A DNA stretch of 64,000 bases from Pelomonas sp. SE-A7 (GTDB taxonomy: Bacteria > Pseudomonadota > Gammaproteobacteria > Burkholderiales > Burkholderiaceae_C), in assembly GCF_030345705.1 (NCBI RefSeq), contig NZ_JAUASW010000002.1, positions 496,001 to 560,000 on the forward strand. Direction: 5' to 3'. Below are positions 29,603 through 38,565 of this stretch, one piece after another (within the stretch, counting starts at the first letter, position 1; each line of letters starts with the position of its first letter). The notes under the pieces are model-generated. The model was not told the DNA's origin and did not search any database. It saw only the letters and a program-made list of their open reading frames with translations. Made by a program: the position numbers and the translations under genes.

Positions 29603-32600
29603 TCAGAACGCGTAGTTGTATTCAGCCGTCAGGCGCACCGAGCGTGGGCCCGTGCGGCCGGCCACCTGCAGATAGGTCTCGGTGACCGCGCCGCCGTCTT
29701 CACGGTTCTCGTTGTAGCGAGTGACCGAACGGCGGTTCAGCAGGTTGAACACGTCGGCTTTCAGGCTCAGGCCCTTCACGGCGGCCGGCATGTAGGCGAG
29801 GTTCATGTCCAGCTGCGCCGTCCAGGGCAGGCGGCCCAGGCTGCCGCGCGGCGAGGGCTTGCCGTTGCAGTAGAAGTAGGCGCCGCCGTAGCTGCCGGCA
29901 GTGCCGTCATGCAGGGCATCGGGCAGCTCGCCCAGGCAGTTGCGCGGGCCGCCGGAGATCAGCGAGACGTTCGCGCCGACGGTCACTTCCGGCGTGATCT
30001 GCACGAAGCCATAGGCCTTGATCGCGTGGCGATGGTCGCTCGGCAGATAGCCGTAGGCGTTGTACATCAGCTCCTTGTGGTCGTCGCTGACGGTCAGGGC
30101 CACGTCGCCGCCGCCGAGGGTGTCGGTCTGGCCTTCCATGTTGCCCTTGAGGGTGGACAGCGTGTAGGTCAGCTTGCCGTACCAGCCGTCACGGAACGGA
30201 TGCTCCGCAAACAGGTTGAGCGCCGCGTACTTGCGCGCCGGCTTGGGCGTGCCCCATTCGGCGGCGCTGATGTCGACGCGGCGCAGGCCCTTGCCGTCGA
30301 GGAAGTCGATCCACAGGTTGTTGTCGCGACCCGGGTTCATGATCGCGCACTGGAAGCCGCCCCAGTGGCTGGCGTCCACATGGTTCTTTTCGGCCCAGGC
30401 GTCGATCGGGCGCTGGTCGCAGGTGTCGTCGTTGGTGTCGTTCAGGCGGCGGTACAGGAAGCTCGCACCGACCACCAGGCTCTTGTTCAGCGCCTTCTCC
30501 AGTCCCAGCGAGAACTCGTCCTGCGACAGCGGCTTCAGGTCGATGGCCGTGACTTCAAGCGCATTGCGCGACTGGCCGTAGGCGTTGTTGGCCGAGTAGG
30601 GTTTGCTGATCGCATGCAGGCCGGTCGGTGCACCGTTCGCGTCGACGCCGGTGTAGGTGAACAGCTCGCCGGTGCGCGTCAACGGCGCGGCCATGTTGCT
30701 GGACAGGTTGGAAGGCACCGGCAGGTGGTAGCGGCCGGCGTTGGCGAACAGCTTCAGCGAGCCGTCGCCGGCGAAGTCCCAGGTCGCGCCCAGGCGCGGC
30801 GCGATCATGTTGCGCTGGGAGATGAAGGCATCGCCGTTGCTGGTGTAGTTGGTGAACTGCTCGCGGCGCAGGCCCAGGTCCAGCAGCACGCGGTCACTCA
30901 GCTGCCAGTGGTCCTGGATGTACTGGGCCGCCTGCACACCGCTCGGGCGCGCCAGGTTGGTGTCGATGTCCTTGCTGACGTAATAGCCCTGCGTGCCGTA
31001 GCCACCGCCCTGGAACGGCGTCTCGAACGCGCCGGTGATAGCGCGGTTCGGATCGGTGGCCTTGCGGTAGGTCCAGCGATAGCCACCGGCCAGCGAGTTT
31101 CCGACCACCGAGTTCACGTTCAGGCGGTCGATGCCGCCGCGCAGCGAGTGCTGGCCCAGCTTGTACTCGATGTCCAGGCGCAGTCCCTTCTGGCGGTCGC
31201 CCGACTCCGGGTCCACCAGGCTGCCGGTCACGGTCTGCGGCTGTGCATAGCTCAGCCCGGGCACCCGGGCGCTGACGGCCGACGAGGTCTGCGCCAGGCT
31301 GGCGTTGTAGCCCTCCGGCGTGCGCGAATGCTTGGTGCGCGAATCGCCGTAGACGGCCGTGACCGTCAGGTCATCGCTCAGGTAGCCGGTGTACTTGAAG
31401 ATCGAGATGTCGGCGCCCGGCGCCGAGCCGGAACCGCAGCAATTGACATAGGTCTGCCTGCCGTTGCCGGGGGTGTTGTCGTGCGTCAGCGTCGAGTAGT
31501 TGAAGCCGAAGGCCTGGCTGCGCGACGTGGTCTTGTCGTAGAGCTTGGTCAGCTCGAAGTGATGGTCGTCGGTAAGGTTGTAGTCCAGCTTGGCCAGGTA
31601 ACGATCGACCTTGCTGTCGCTCTTGCTCCAGCCGGTGGGCGAGCTGACGCCCAGGCTGGTGGGCATGGCGATGGACTCGGACTCGCTGCGGGTCTGCTCC
31701 AGCGCCACGAAGGCGAACAGCTTGTTGGGAATCACCGGGCCGCCTGCATACAGGCCCACGACCTTGCTGCTGCTCTCGTTGCCCTGGTTCCAGTACTGCA
31801 GCTTGCCGTCGGTGGGCGGATGCTCGCCGGTGTTGGGGTAGTAGGTGTCGTATTGCTTGCCCTTGAGCGAACCCGGGATCCAGCTCAGCTTGCCGCCGAC
31901 CTCGAACTTGTTGCCGCCGCTCTTGGTGGTGATGTTGACCACGCCGCCGGTGCTGCGACCGAATTCGGCGCCATAGCCGCCGGAGAGCACCTGCATATTG
32001 CCGATGGCGCCAAAGGGCAGCTCGGAAGCCCCGACCTGGGTGAGGATGTTGGTGATCGGGAAGCCGTTCACGTAGAAGGAGTTTTCGGACTGGCCCGAGC
32101 CGGCGATGCTGGGCGCGTTGCCGTACTGGCCGTTGGTGCCACGCACGACGCCGGGAGTCAGCTGGATCACGGCCGCCACGTCGGCCGCCACCGGCAGCGC
32201 CTTCAGTTCCTTGGCGGTGAAGACCACGCCGTTGTTGGTGTTGGAGACGTCGATGCGCTTGGCGGCGCCACTGACGGTCACCGTATCCAAGGTGTTGGTG
32301 ACGCCGAAGTTGGCCTCCACGCCATTGCCCACCAGGGCCTCGACCTCCTGCGTCGCCTCGACCTTGCCATTGCGCATCAGGCGCAGCTGGTAGCGGCCCG
32401 GCGGCATGGAATTGGCCTGGAAGCGGCCGGCGGCATCGGGCGTCAGCGTGCGCTGCACGCCGGTGTCCAGGTTCTGGAGCACGACCGTGGCACCTGCGGC
32501 GAGCTTGACCTCGCCGTAGATCGTCGTCGTGGTGTTGGACTGCGCGACGGCCACCGGCGCGGCGGCCATCAGGCCCAGGGCCAGGGCAACGGCGCCGGCC

Positions 32601-32641
32601 GTGACGCTGAGGTGGGCGGGCAGGTTCTTCTTGCTCTGCAT
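29603..32641 (-). CDS. TonB-dependent receptor with carboxypeptidase-regulatory-like N-terminal domain (Oar type)
   Basis: This 1012-residue receptor has a signal peptide ending VAVAQS, then a carboxypeptidase-regulatory-like beta domain (about residues 38-110, AAGRFQANSMPPGRYQLRL). A plug follows (SIAGSGQSENSFYVNGFPI and GGYGAEFGRSTGGVVNI), and the large barrel ends AEYNYAF. This architecture is the Oar-like class seen in Bacteroidetes, Caulobacterales and Xanthomonadales glycan loci. It lies 113 bases downstream of GH31 and 25 bases before the DUF3472 gene. Its architecture differs from the second receptor in the operon, so the two probably import different molecules or sizes. Confidence 0.93.
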   Translation of the reverse strand: MQSKKNLPAHLSVTAGAVALALGLMAAAPVAVAQSNTTTTIYGEVKLAAGATVVLQNLDTGVQRTLTPDAAGRFQANSMPPGRYQLRLMRNGKVEATQEVEALVGNGVEANFGVTNTLDTVTVSGAAKRIDVSNTNNGVVFTAKELKALPVAADVAAVIQLTPGVVRGTNGQYGNAPSIAGSGQSENSFYVNGFPITNILTQVGASELPFGAIGNMQVLSGGYGAEFGRSTGGVVNITTKSGGNKFEVGGKLSWIPGSLKGKQYDTYYPNTGEHPPTDGKLQYWNQGNESSSKVVGLYAGGPVIPNKLFAFVALEQTRSESESIAMPTSLGVSSPTGWSKSDSKVDRYLAKLDYNLTDDHHFELTKLYDKTTSRSQAFGFNYSTLTHDNTPGNGRQTYVNCCGSGSAPGADISIFKYTGYLSDDLTVTAVYGDSRTKHSRTPEGYNASLAQTSSAVSARVPGLSYAQPQTVTGSLVDPESGDRQKGLRLDIEYKLGQHSLRGGIDRLNVNSVVGNSLAGGYRWTYRKATDPNRAITGAFETPFQGGGYGTQGYYVSKDIDTNLARPSGVQAAQYIQDHWQLSDRVLLDLGLRREQFTNYTSNGDAFISQRNMIAPRLGATWDFAGDGSLKLFANAGRYHLPVPSNLSSNMAAPLTRTGELFTYTGVDANGAPTGLHAISKPYSANNAYGQSRNALEVTAIDLKPLSQDEFSLGLEKALNKSLVVGASFLYRRLNDTNDDTCDQRPIDAWAEKNHVDASHWGGFQCAIMNPGRDNNLWIDFLDGKGLRRVDISAAEWGTPKPARKYAALNLFAEHPFRDGWYGKLTYTLSTLKGNMEGQTDTLGGGDVALTVSDDHKELMYNAYGYLPSDHRHAIKAYGFVQITPEVTVGANVSLISGGPRNCLGELPDALHDGTAGSYGGAYFYCNGKPSPRGSLGRLPWTAQLDMNLAYMPAAVKGLSLKADVFNLLNRRSVTRYNENREDGGAVTETYLQVAGRTGPRSVRLTAEYNYAF

Positions 32642-32700
32642 GGTTTCTCTACTCCAGTGATGTCTAGGGTTGGGGTCCGGGCGGCAAGGCTCCGCCCCGA

Positions 32701-32716
32701 CCTGCCGGCGGGCAGG
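32701..32716 (-). other. hairpin in the GH31-receptor gap
   Basis: CCTGCC (32701-32706) pairs with GGCAGG (32711-32716) around GGCG in the 113-base gap between GH31 and the Oar-type receptor. No T-run follows, so it is not a good terminator. It may stabilise the receptor message or give partial attenuation. The rest of the gap holds only the receptor's ribosome site. Confidence 0.35.
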
Positions 32717-32754
32717 CCTTCAATGGCTGACTTGTTTGAACGAGGGTCTGGGGC

Positions 32755-35700
32755 TCAGTGCTGGACAGTGGCGGCGTCGCCCTCCATCCCGATCAGGACC
32801 GCGTTGGCCCAGTTGCCGCAGACGGCAGCTGGCTTGGATCCACGCGCTCCAAGCGTGCGCAGGCTGAGCTGGCTCAGCCCCCGCACATCGATTTCTGGTT
32901 TGACCACGGCGGGTGCCTGCACCAGGCCGCTGTCGTAGAGCAGCCGCGGGCCGCTCCAGATCTGGAACTGCAGGCCGCCGGCGGCCTTGCAGCTGTCGTC
33001 CACGCCCAGGTCGGCGCGCAGCAGCTGCCAGTCGCCTGCGAGCTTCAGGTCGACACGGCCGCTGCCACCCATGCCCAAGCCCTTGCGGAACAGCAGGCCG
33101 TTCATTCGCATCTCCTTGGCCGCGCCTTGCGGCTTGTCGCGCGCCACGCCGGCGGGCAGCTTGGGCAGCGCGGACAGGAAGCGCTGCTGCTCGGGGCGCT
33201 GGGCCGGCCGGTGCTCCAGCACGCGGAATTCCGACAGCGTGATCGGCGCCACGTCACTGGGCTGGGTCGCATCGAAGGCCTTGGCCGGCACGGCATTGCC
33301 CTGGGCCGCCGTGACCATGGGATCGACCGCGCCTGCGTCCTCGCCCTCGGGGTTGTGGGTGCTCAGCACGCGGAAGCGCAGCAGGCGGCCGGCCTGGGGC
33401 TTGGGCAGCTCGATGCGCTGCTCGCCCTGCTGCAGCTTGAGACGGCCGCGCAGCACCGGCTGGCCCCATTCGCCCATGTTGTCGGCGAGGTAGACCTCGT
33501 AGTCGCGGATCTGGCCATGCTGCCAATGCGCATCGCTGCGCGGTGCCAGCGCGAGACCCGCGATCAGGCGGCGCTCGGCAAAGCCCAGCACCCATTCATG
33601 CGGGCCGGCCTTGACCAGCTGGTTGCGCGAGGTGCGGAACCAGGTCTCGCGCTTGCCGTCGAAGGCGTTCTCCAGCGGCTGGCCCTTTTCCTCGGCCGGA
33701 CGGGCCACGACCACGATGGCATCGGCCGGAATCTCCGGGCCCAGCTGCGGCGCCGACGGGAAGTCGTCGTCCTGGGCCGGCGCGGCCTGGATGCCTTGCA
33801 GGCGGATGGCCAGCGGCTGGCGGATGTCGCGCCTGGCCAGCTTCACATGGACCGTGCCGCGGCGCTCGGCGGCGTCGAAGTACCAGCCCTGCTCGGCCGC
33901 CTCGAAGGCCGCCGCTCCGGCCAGCTTGGGCAAGACCTGACCCGCGGCCGTGACCGACGAAGGCTCGCTGCGGCTTAGCACCCGCAGCGAATAGGCCCGC
34001 TGCGCCTCCTGGCCGGCGTATTCGCCGCGCACGGCATCGATCTGCACCGACAGCTGCTGCCCTTCCAGCAGCATCGCGATGCGCTGCTCGCTGAACGCAC
34101 CCTGCTGGTATTTGCGGCTCAGGCCATCGTCCTCGTAGAGCGTGAACTCGGACTTGGCGGCCGGATAGAGGTCCAGGGTCAAACGGTCCTTGGGCTTCTG
34201 GCCGTCGAACAGCACCTCGGGGTACAGGGGCAGGATGGCACCGGCACGGACGAAGACCGGCAGCTTGTCCAGCGTGACCTGCAGGTCGATGTCGCGGCCG
34301 GCGGCCGGGCTGCTCGCCTGGCGGCCGTCCCAGTAGTCGATCCAACGGCCCTGCGGCAGGTGGATGTTCTTGCGCCAGCCCTGGCTCGCCGCCTGGCTGC
34401 GGTAGACCGGTGCCACCAGCAGTTCGCGGCCCAGCAGGAACTGGTACTTGTGGGCCTCGGTCCAGGCCGCCGGATCCTGCGGGTTGTCCCACATCAGGCC
34501 GCGAACCAGCGGTGCACCGCTGACCTCGGCCTCACGGGCCAGCGTGTACATGTAGGGCGTCAGTCGCAGCTTGAGCTTCAGGTAGTTTCGGTTGATCGAG
34601 CGATAGGGCTCGTCATAGGCCCAGGGATGCTTGCGCGCCGCGGCGGCCCAGCCCGACATGCCCATCAGCACCGGCGTGAAGCTCTTCCACTGCAGGTCGC
34701 GGGTGTAGGTCTCGGGACTGCCGCCGAAGATTGCGTCCACGTCGCCGGAGGCATAGGCCTGGCCCGACAGGCCCGAGCCGATCAGCGTCGGCACATGCCA
34801 GCGGATGTAGTCCCAGCTGGCGCTCTGGTCGCCGGTCCAGGTCACGGCATAGCGCTGCGTGCCGGCCCAGCCCATCACGGTCCAGATGAAGGGCCGCGCA
34901 TCGGAGTTGTCGAGGATGCCGTCATAGGCCGCCTTGTTGGCATCGAGCGAGAACTGGTAGCCCTTGCCGGTCCAGGCCACGTCCAGCTTCTGGGCGCGGG
35001 TACCGGCCGTGCCGACTTCCCACTTGATCTTGTCGACGCCGTTCTCGGTCCACAGGCCGGTCTTGAAGCCGAGCGTTGAGAGGCCTTCGACGACCTTGGG
35101 CAACTCGCTGTAGCCGCAGCCATAGCCGTCGTTGGGCAGGATCCAGCCGCCGGGCATGTCGTGCTCGCGGTACTTCCTCGCCACCGACTCGACCACGTCG
35201 GGCGTCTTGCCCGTCGGGCCATCGCTCCAGCCCTGGGGCACGGTGCCGGGCTTCTTGACGTTGTCGCCGTCGTTGTAGCAATCGGCGTCGCCGTATTCCA
35301 GGGCCCAGCGCGGCAGCAGCCGGGCACGGCCGGTCCATTCGGTGTAGCGGGCCAGCACCTCGCGGATCGAATCGCCGACGAAGTAGTAGGCGTCGAAGCG
35401 GGCCTCCTGATGCGCGAGGGTGATCTGCTCGTTCTGGCGCAGGTCGTAGCTGCCGTCGCTCCAGGTGTTGCGCAGCATGCCCCAACCGCGCGAGCTCATC
35501 AGGAAGGGCGCTGGACTGGGCCGGTCGCCCTCTTCCCAGCCGCCCGAGTACGAGACCTCGAGCTGGCGGCCCTTGAATTCATAGCGGCCGTTTTGCTGGC
35601 CGCCGCCATAAAAACGCTCGGACGGGCTGCTGGCAAGTGTTTGCACGGCCAGCTTGTCGCTCAGGTCCAGCGGCTCAAGCTCGCGCCACAGCGGCTCGCT

Positions 35701-36114
35701 TTCGCTGGCGCGGTACAGCGTGAAGCGTAGCGGCTGCTTGTCGACTCGCAGCCGCAGGGCCGAGGTGGTGATCAGCCAATGGTCGGCCTGCTCCTCCAGC
35801 TTGGAGACCAGGCGCGGCTCGGGCTGGCCGACGACGATGGTCGCCGCCTTGTCGCCCGCGCCGGTCAGCGGGCCCTTGGCGCTGACCCAAAGCCGCAGCA
35901 CATCGGCACGCGGCAGGCTGATATGGACCAGGGCGCCACGGTCGGTGCGCAGCTCCCATTGCGCGGCGCTGCCATCGCCGCCGGTGACGGCCTTCAGCGT
36001 CCGGGCGTTGCCGACCGGCGCTGCGGTGGCCGCCAGGCTCAGCAGCCCGGCCAGCAGGGCGCCGGCCAGATCGAAGGCGGGGCGGGAAAGAAAGGGATTC
36101 GTGGGGCGCTTCAT
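32755..36114 (-). CDS. GH31 glycoside hydrolase with F5/8-type and NPCBM-like carbohydrate-binding modules
   Basis: From the ATG at 36114 this secreted protein has 1119 residues. It has a signal peptide (about 1-32), an N-terminal mutarotase-like beta domain, a GH31 TIM barrel (about 255-560), beta-sandwich domains to about 780, an F5/8 type C-like module (about 800-950) and an NPCBM-like module (about 975-1112). The retaining catalytic pair is visible: nucleophile D378 in KLDVAW and acid/base D429 in WTGDQS. The barrel motifs WTENGVDK and GDVDAIFGG resemble the GH31 group reported as alpha-N-acetylgalactosaminidases (GH31_18) rather than alpha-glucosidases; this is recall, not a search. It is the first gene of the minus-strand arm, behind an AgaR-like operator. 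Confidence 0.88.
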   Translation of the reverse strand: MKRPTNPFLSRPAFDLAGALLAGLLSLAATAAPVGNARTLKAVTGGDGSAAQWELRTDRGALVHISLPRADVLRLWVSAKGPLTGAGDKAATIVVGQPEPRLVSKLEEQADHWLITTSALRLRVDKQPLRFTLYRASESEPLWRELEPLDLSDKLAVQTLASSPSERFYGGGQQNGRYEFKGRQLEVSYSGGWEEGDRPSPAPFLMSSRGWGMLRNTWSDGSYDLRQNEQITLAHQEARFDAYYFVGDSIREVLARYTEWTGRARLLPRWALEYGDADCYNDGDNVKKPGTVPQGWSDGPTGKTPDVVESVARKYREHDMPGGWILPNDGYGCGYSELPKVVEGLSTLGFKTGLWTENGVDKIKWEVGTAGTRAQKLDVAWTGKGYQFSLDANKAAYDGILDNSDARPFIWTVMGWAGTQRYAVTWTGDQSASWDYIRWHVPTLIGSGLSGQAYASGDVDAIFGGSPETYTRDLQWKSFTPVLMGMSGWAAAARKHPWAYDEPYRSINRNYLKLKLRLTPYMYTLAREAEVSGAPLVRGLMWDNPQDPAAWTEAHKYQFLLGRELLVAPVYRSQAASQGWRKNIHLPQGRWIDYWDGRQASSPAAGRDIDLQVTLDKLPVFVRAGAILPLYPEVLFDGQKPKDRLTLDLYPAAKSEFTLYEDDGLSRKYQQGAFSEQRIAMLLEGQQLSVQIDAVRGEYAGQEAQRAYSLRVLSRSEPSSVTAAGQVLPKLAGAAAFEAAEQGWYFDAAERRGTVHVKLARRDIRQPLAIRLQGIQAAPAQDDDFPSAPQLGPEIPADAIVVVARPAEEKGQPLENAFDGKRETWFRTSRNQLVKAGPHEWVLGFAERRLIAGLALAPRSDAHWQHGQIRDYEVYLADNMGEWGQPVLRGRLKLQQGEQRIELPKPQAGRLLRFRVLSTHNPEGEDAGAVDPMVTAAQGNAVPAKAFDATQPSDVAPITLSEFRVLEHRPAQRPEQQRFLSALPKLPAGVARDKPQGAAKEMRMNGLLFRKGLGMGGSGRVDLKLAGDWQLLRADLGVDDSCKAAGGLQFQIWSGPRLLYDSGLVQAPAVVKPEIDVRGLSQLSLRTLGARGSKPAAVCGNWANAVLIGMEGDAATVQH

Positions 36115-36175
36115 CAAAGTCTCTGGCGGACCCGAGGCCTGAACGACGGGCTTGCGATTTCCATTTGTTGCGCAA

Positions 36176-36204
36176 ACTTTATGCAGCGATTGGATGGCGG
36201 TCAA
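36176..36204 (-). promoter_or_regulatory. predicted promoter of the GH31-receptor-GH109 arm
   Basis: On the minus strand TTGACC (36204-36199) and TAAAGT (36181-36176) are separated by 17 bases, a good sigma70 promoter about 60 bases before the GH31 start. A CTTTC motif (complement of 36211-36215) lies 6 bases upstream of the -35 box. Confidence 0.7.
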
Positions 36205-36210
36205 CGAAAA

Positions 36211-36439
36211 GAAAGCAAAAACAAGCAAGTTTCTTGAAAGTTGAGTGAAAACCACTAGTAAATCACCTTGAAAACCTTTCGATATCAGGTTATTCACCGC
36301 AGCATTCTTTCGACTTCGTCGCAAATCCGCGGCTGATTTCCGACAAGACCCTCATGATTTGCCGAATATCCGGCTTGTTCCTTCGACAGCTGATGCCAAC
36401 TTATCTTTCGTTATCTTTCTTTGTTTGACATTACGAAAG
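36211..36439. promoter_or_regulatory. cluster of AgaR-type CTTTC operators between the two arms
   Basis: Seven copies of CTTTC or GAAAG occur in 229 bases: GAAAG at 36211, 36236 and 36435; CTTTC at 36276, 36307, 36405 and 36415. Two of them sit in a 10-bp-phased direct repeat TTATCTTTC (36401 and 36411). CTTTC in multiple copies is the core reported for AgaR operators of proteobacterial GalNAc genes, and the locus encodes an AgaR-like repressor. In both divergent promoters one copy lies 5-6 bp upstream of the -35, so one repressor could control both arms. The rest of the 362-base gap (36115-36476) is AT-richer than its surroundings and holds no gene. Confidence 0.75.
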
Positions 36440-36453
36440 TTCGTCGTTATCGT
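36425..36453 (+). promoter_or_regulatory. predicted promoter of the agaS operon
   Basis: A perfect -35 TTGACA (36425-36430) and TATCGT (36448-36453) are separated by 17 bases; transcription would start near 36460, about 17 bases before the agaS ATG. CTTTC (36415-36419) lies 5 bases upstream and GAAAG (36435-36439) lies inside the spacer, so bound AgaR would block polymerase. Confidence 0.75.
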
Positions 36454-36476
36454 TGCGCCGGACTTTGAATCCCGCA

Positions 36477-37625
36477 ATGAACACCATCCTTCAGCGTCCG
36501 TCGCAAGACTGGCGCCAACTCGGCGGCCTGGACACGGCCGAAGAAATCACCCAGCAACCGCGGCTCTGGCGCCAGCTGGCCCAGCAGCTCGATCAGTCAC
36601 AACAAGCCCGCGTCGCCGCCTTCCTCGGTGACTGGCTGAACCAGCCCACGCATCGCGTCATCCTGACCGGCGCCGGCAGCTCGGCCTTCGTCGGCGAGAT
36701 CGTGGTCGACGAGCTGAACAGCGCCTGGCCGGCCCAGGTCCGGGCCATCGCCACCACCAGCCTGCTGACCCATCCCGAGCTCTATCTGGAAGAAAGCGCG
36801 CCGACCCTCTTGGTCTCGTTCGCCCGCAGCGGCAACAGCCCGGAAAGCCTGGCGGCCGTTGAGCTGCTGCGCCGCCGCCTGAAGGCGCCGCGCTTCATCA
36901 ACATCACCTGCAATGGCGAAGGCCAGCTGGCGGCCCAGGCCGAAGGCCGCGCCGACAGCCTCAACCTGCTGATGCCGCAAGGCAGCTGTGACCGCGGCTT
37001 CGCCATGACCAGCAGCCTCAGTTGCATGCTGCTCGCTGCCCTGGCCGTGCTGGGCAAGCACGGCGATGCGGCGGATCGCATCCAGCAGTTGGCCACGGCG
37101 GCCGAGCAGGCCCTGGCGCAGTGGACTGCCCCGATCGCGGCGCTGGCGGCCCAGCCCTTTGATCGCATCGTCTACCTTGGCAGCGGCCCACTGGAGTCCC
37201 TGGCCAAGGAGGCGGCGCTCAAGGTGCTGGAACTGTCCAGCGGCCGCGCCCTGGCCCTGGCCAACACGGCGCTTGGCTTCCGCCATGGCCCCAAGTCGGC
37301 ACTGAACCCGGCTTCGCTGGTGATCTTCCTGCGCAGCAGCAAGCCGCTCGCCCAGCGCTATGAGCAGGACCTGCTGGACGAGCTGCGCCGCGACCAGGTC
37401 GCCGGCCACTGCCTGTCCGTGGGGCCTGTCGAATCCGGTGCCGAGCTCGCCGTGGCCGCGCCGGCCGGCCTCGGCGACAGCTGGCTCGCCCCGCTGTGGC
37501 TGATCGCCGCCCAGCTGTTCTCGCTGCACAAGTCCGCGGCCCTGGGGCTGACGCCGGACAACCCCTTCCCGGACGGCACGGTCAACCGCGTGGTCCAGGG
37601 CGTCACCATCCATCCGCATGACTGA
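36477..37625 (+). CDS. agaS: galactosamine-6-phosphate deaminase/isomerase AgaS (SIS domain)
   Basis: AgaS converts galactosamine-6-phosphate to tagatose-6-phosphate and ammonia. The 382-residue protein has two SIS domains. Landmarks are GAGSSAFVGE (near residue 65), the phosphosugar-binding SFARSGNSPES (near 113), GSCDRGFAMTSS (near 173), GFRHGPKS (near 268) and the C-terminal NPFPDGTVNRVV. Length and motifs fit AgaS better than GlmS-type isomerases, which carry a glutaminase domain. The ATG at 36477 lacks a clear ribosome site; an in-frame TTG at 36453 would lie within the predicted -10. It is the first gene of the plus-strand arm. Confidence 0.9.
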   Translation: MNTILQRPSQDWRQLGGLDTAEEITQQPRLWRQLAQQLDQSQQARVAAFLGDWLNQPTHRVILTGAGSSAFVGEIVVDELNSAWPAQVRAIATTSLLTHPELYLEESAPTLLVSFARSGNSPESLAAVELLRRRLKAPRFINITCNGEGQLAAQAEGRADSLNLLMPQGSCDRGFAMTSSLSCMLLAALAVLGKHGDAADRIQQLATAAEQALAQWTAPIAALAAQPFDRIVYLGSGPLESLAKEAALKVLELSSGRALALANTALGFRHGPKSALNPASLVIFLRSSKPLAQRYEQDLLDELRRDQVAGHCLSVGPVESGAELAVAAPAGLGDSWLAPLWLIAAQLFSLHKSAALGLTPDNPFPDGTVNRVVQGVTIHPHD

Positions 37626-37635
37626 GGTCTCTTCC

Positions 37636-38565
37636 ATGCGCGCGGTCCACGGCATCGACATAGGCGGCAGCAAGATCGAGCTGGTCGGCTATGCCATCGA
37701 GCCCGACGGCGCCCTGGTCGAGCGCCATCGCCGCCGCGTGGCCACGCCGCGCGAGGACTTCGCAGCGTTCCAACAAGCGATTGCCGAGCTGGTGAACGAG
37801 GCCGACGCGACCCTGGGTCTGCAGGCACCAGTGGGCCTGGGCCTGCCCGGCATCGTCGATGCCGCCAGTGGCCGCCAGCTCAGCTCCAATGTGCCCGCCT
37901 TGAACGGCCGGCCCGTGGCGCAAAGTCTGCGCGAGCGGCTGCAGCGGCCGGTGGTCGTGGGCAATGACTGCCAATGCTTCGCACTCTCCGAGGCGCAGGG
38001 CGGTGCGGCCGATGGCCTGCCGAGCATGTTCGGCGCCATCCTCGGCACCGGCGCGGCCGGTGGCTATTGCGTGGACGGCCGCCTGATACGCGGGCTCAAC
38101 GGCATCGCCGGCGAATGGGGCCACTGGAGCCTGCCGGCCTCGCTGCTGGCCCGCCACGGCGTGCCGCTGATTGACTGCCCCTGCGGCCTGCGCGGCTGCC
38201 TGGAGCGCTATGTCTCGGGAACCGGGCTTTCCAACCTGCACCGCCATTTCGGAGGCGAAGGCAGCGAGGCCGTTGCCATCGCCGCACGCGCCGCGGCCGG
38301 CGATGCGCTGGCTCGCCAGGTACTGGACATCCACGTAGACCTGCTGGCCCAGGCCTTCGCAACTCTCGTCATGACCATCGACCCCCATGCCATCGTGCTG
38401 GGCGGCGGCCTGTCCAAGCTGGGCCATCTGTACGAGCAACTGCCGGCGGCCATGGCCCGTCATCTTTTCCAGGGCCTGGCCATGCCGGCCATCCTGCCTC
38501 CGCATTTCGGCGATGCCGGTGGCGCCCGCGGCGCTGCCCTGCTCGCCTTGCAATCGCATCCATGA
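37636..38565 (+). CDS. ROK-family sugar kinase, candidate GalNAc kinase
   Basis: This 309-residue protein has the ROK layout. The phosphate-binding GIDIGGSKIELVG is at the N-terminus, a GLGLPGIVD segment follows, and ILGTGAAGGYCVDG is near residue 137. The catalytic GEWGHW comes next, then the zinc-binding CPCGLRGCLERYVSG (near residue 180). It resembles GlcNAc kinase NagK. In this operon the expected substrate is GalNAc, giving GalNAc-6-phosphate for the deacetylase and AgaS, the role called AgaK in other proteobacteria. Specificity is inferred from context. The ATG at 37636 has GAGG upstream; an in-frame ATG at 37618 overlaps agaS. Its end overlaps the next gene by four bases. Confidence 0.85.
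   Translation: MRAVHGIDIGGSKIELVGYAIEPDGALVERHRRRVATPREDFAAFQQAIAELVNEADATLGLQAPVGLGLPGIVDAASGRQLSSNVPALNGRPVAQSLRERLQRPVVVGNDCQCFALSEAQGGAADGLPSMFGAILGTGAAGGYCVDGRLIRGLNGIAGEWGHWSLPASLLARHGVPLIDCPCGLRGCLERYVSGTGLSNLHRHFGGEGSEAVAIAARAAAGDALARQVLDIHVDLLAQAFATLVMTIDPHAIVLGGGLSKLGHLYEQLPAAMARHLFQGLAMPAILPPHFGDAGGARGAALLALQSHP

Noticed and set aside
29330..32938. A 1202-codon plus-strand open frame across the Oar-type receptor
   Set aside because: Composition (Val/Ala/Gly/Arg/Gln-rich, low complexity) is that of an antisense shadow; the receptor on the other strand has a signal peptide, plug and barrel end.
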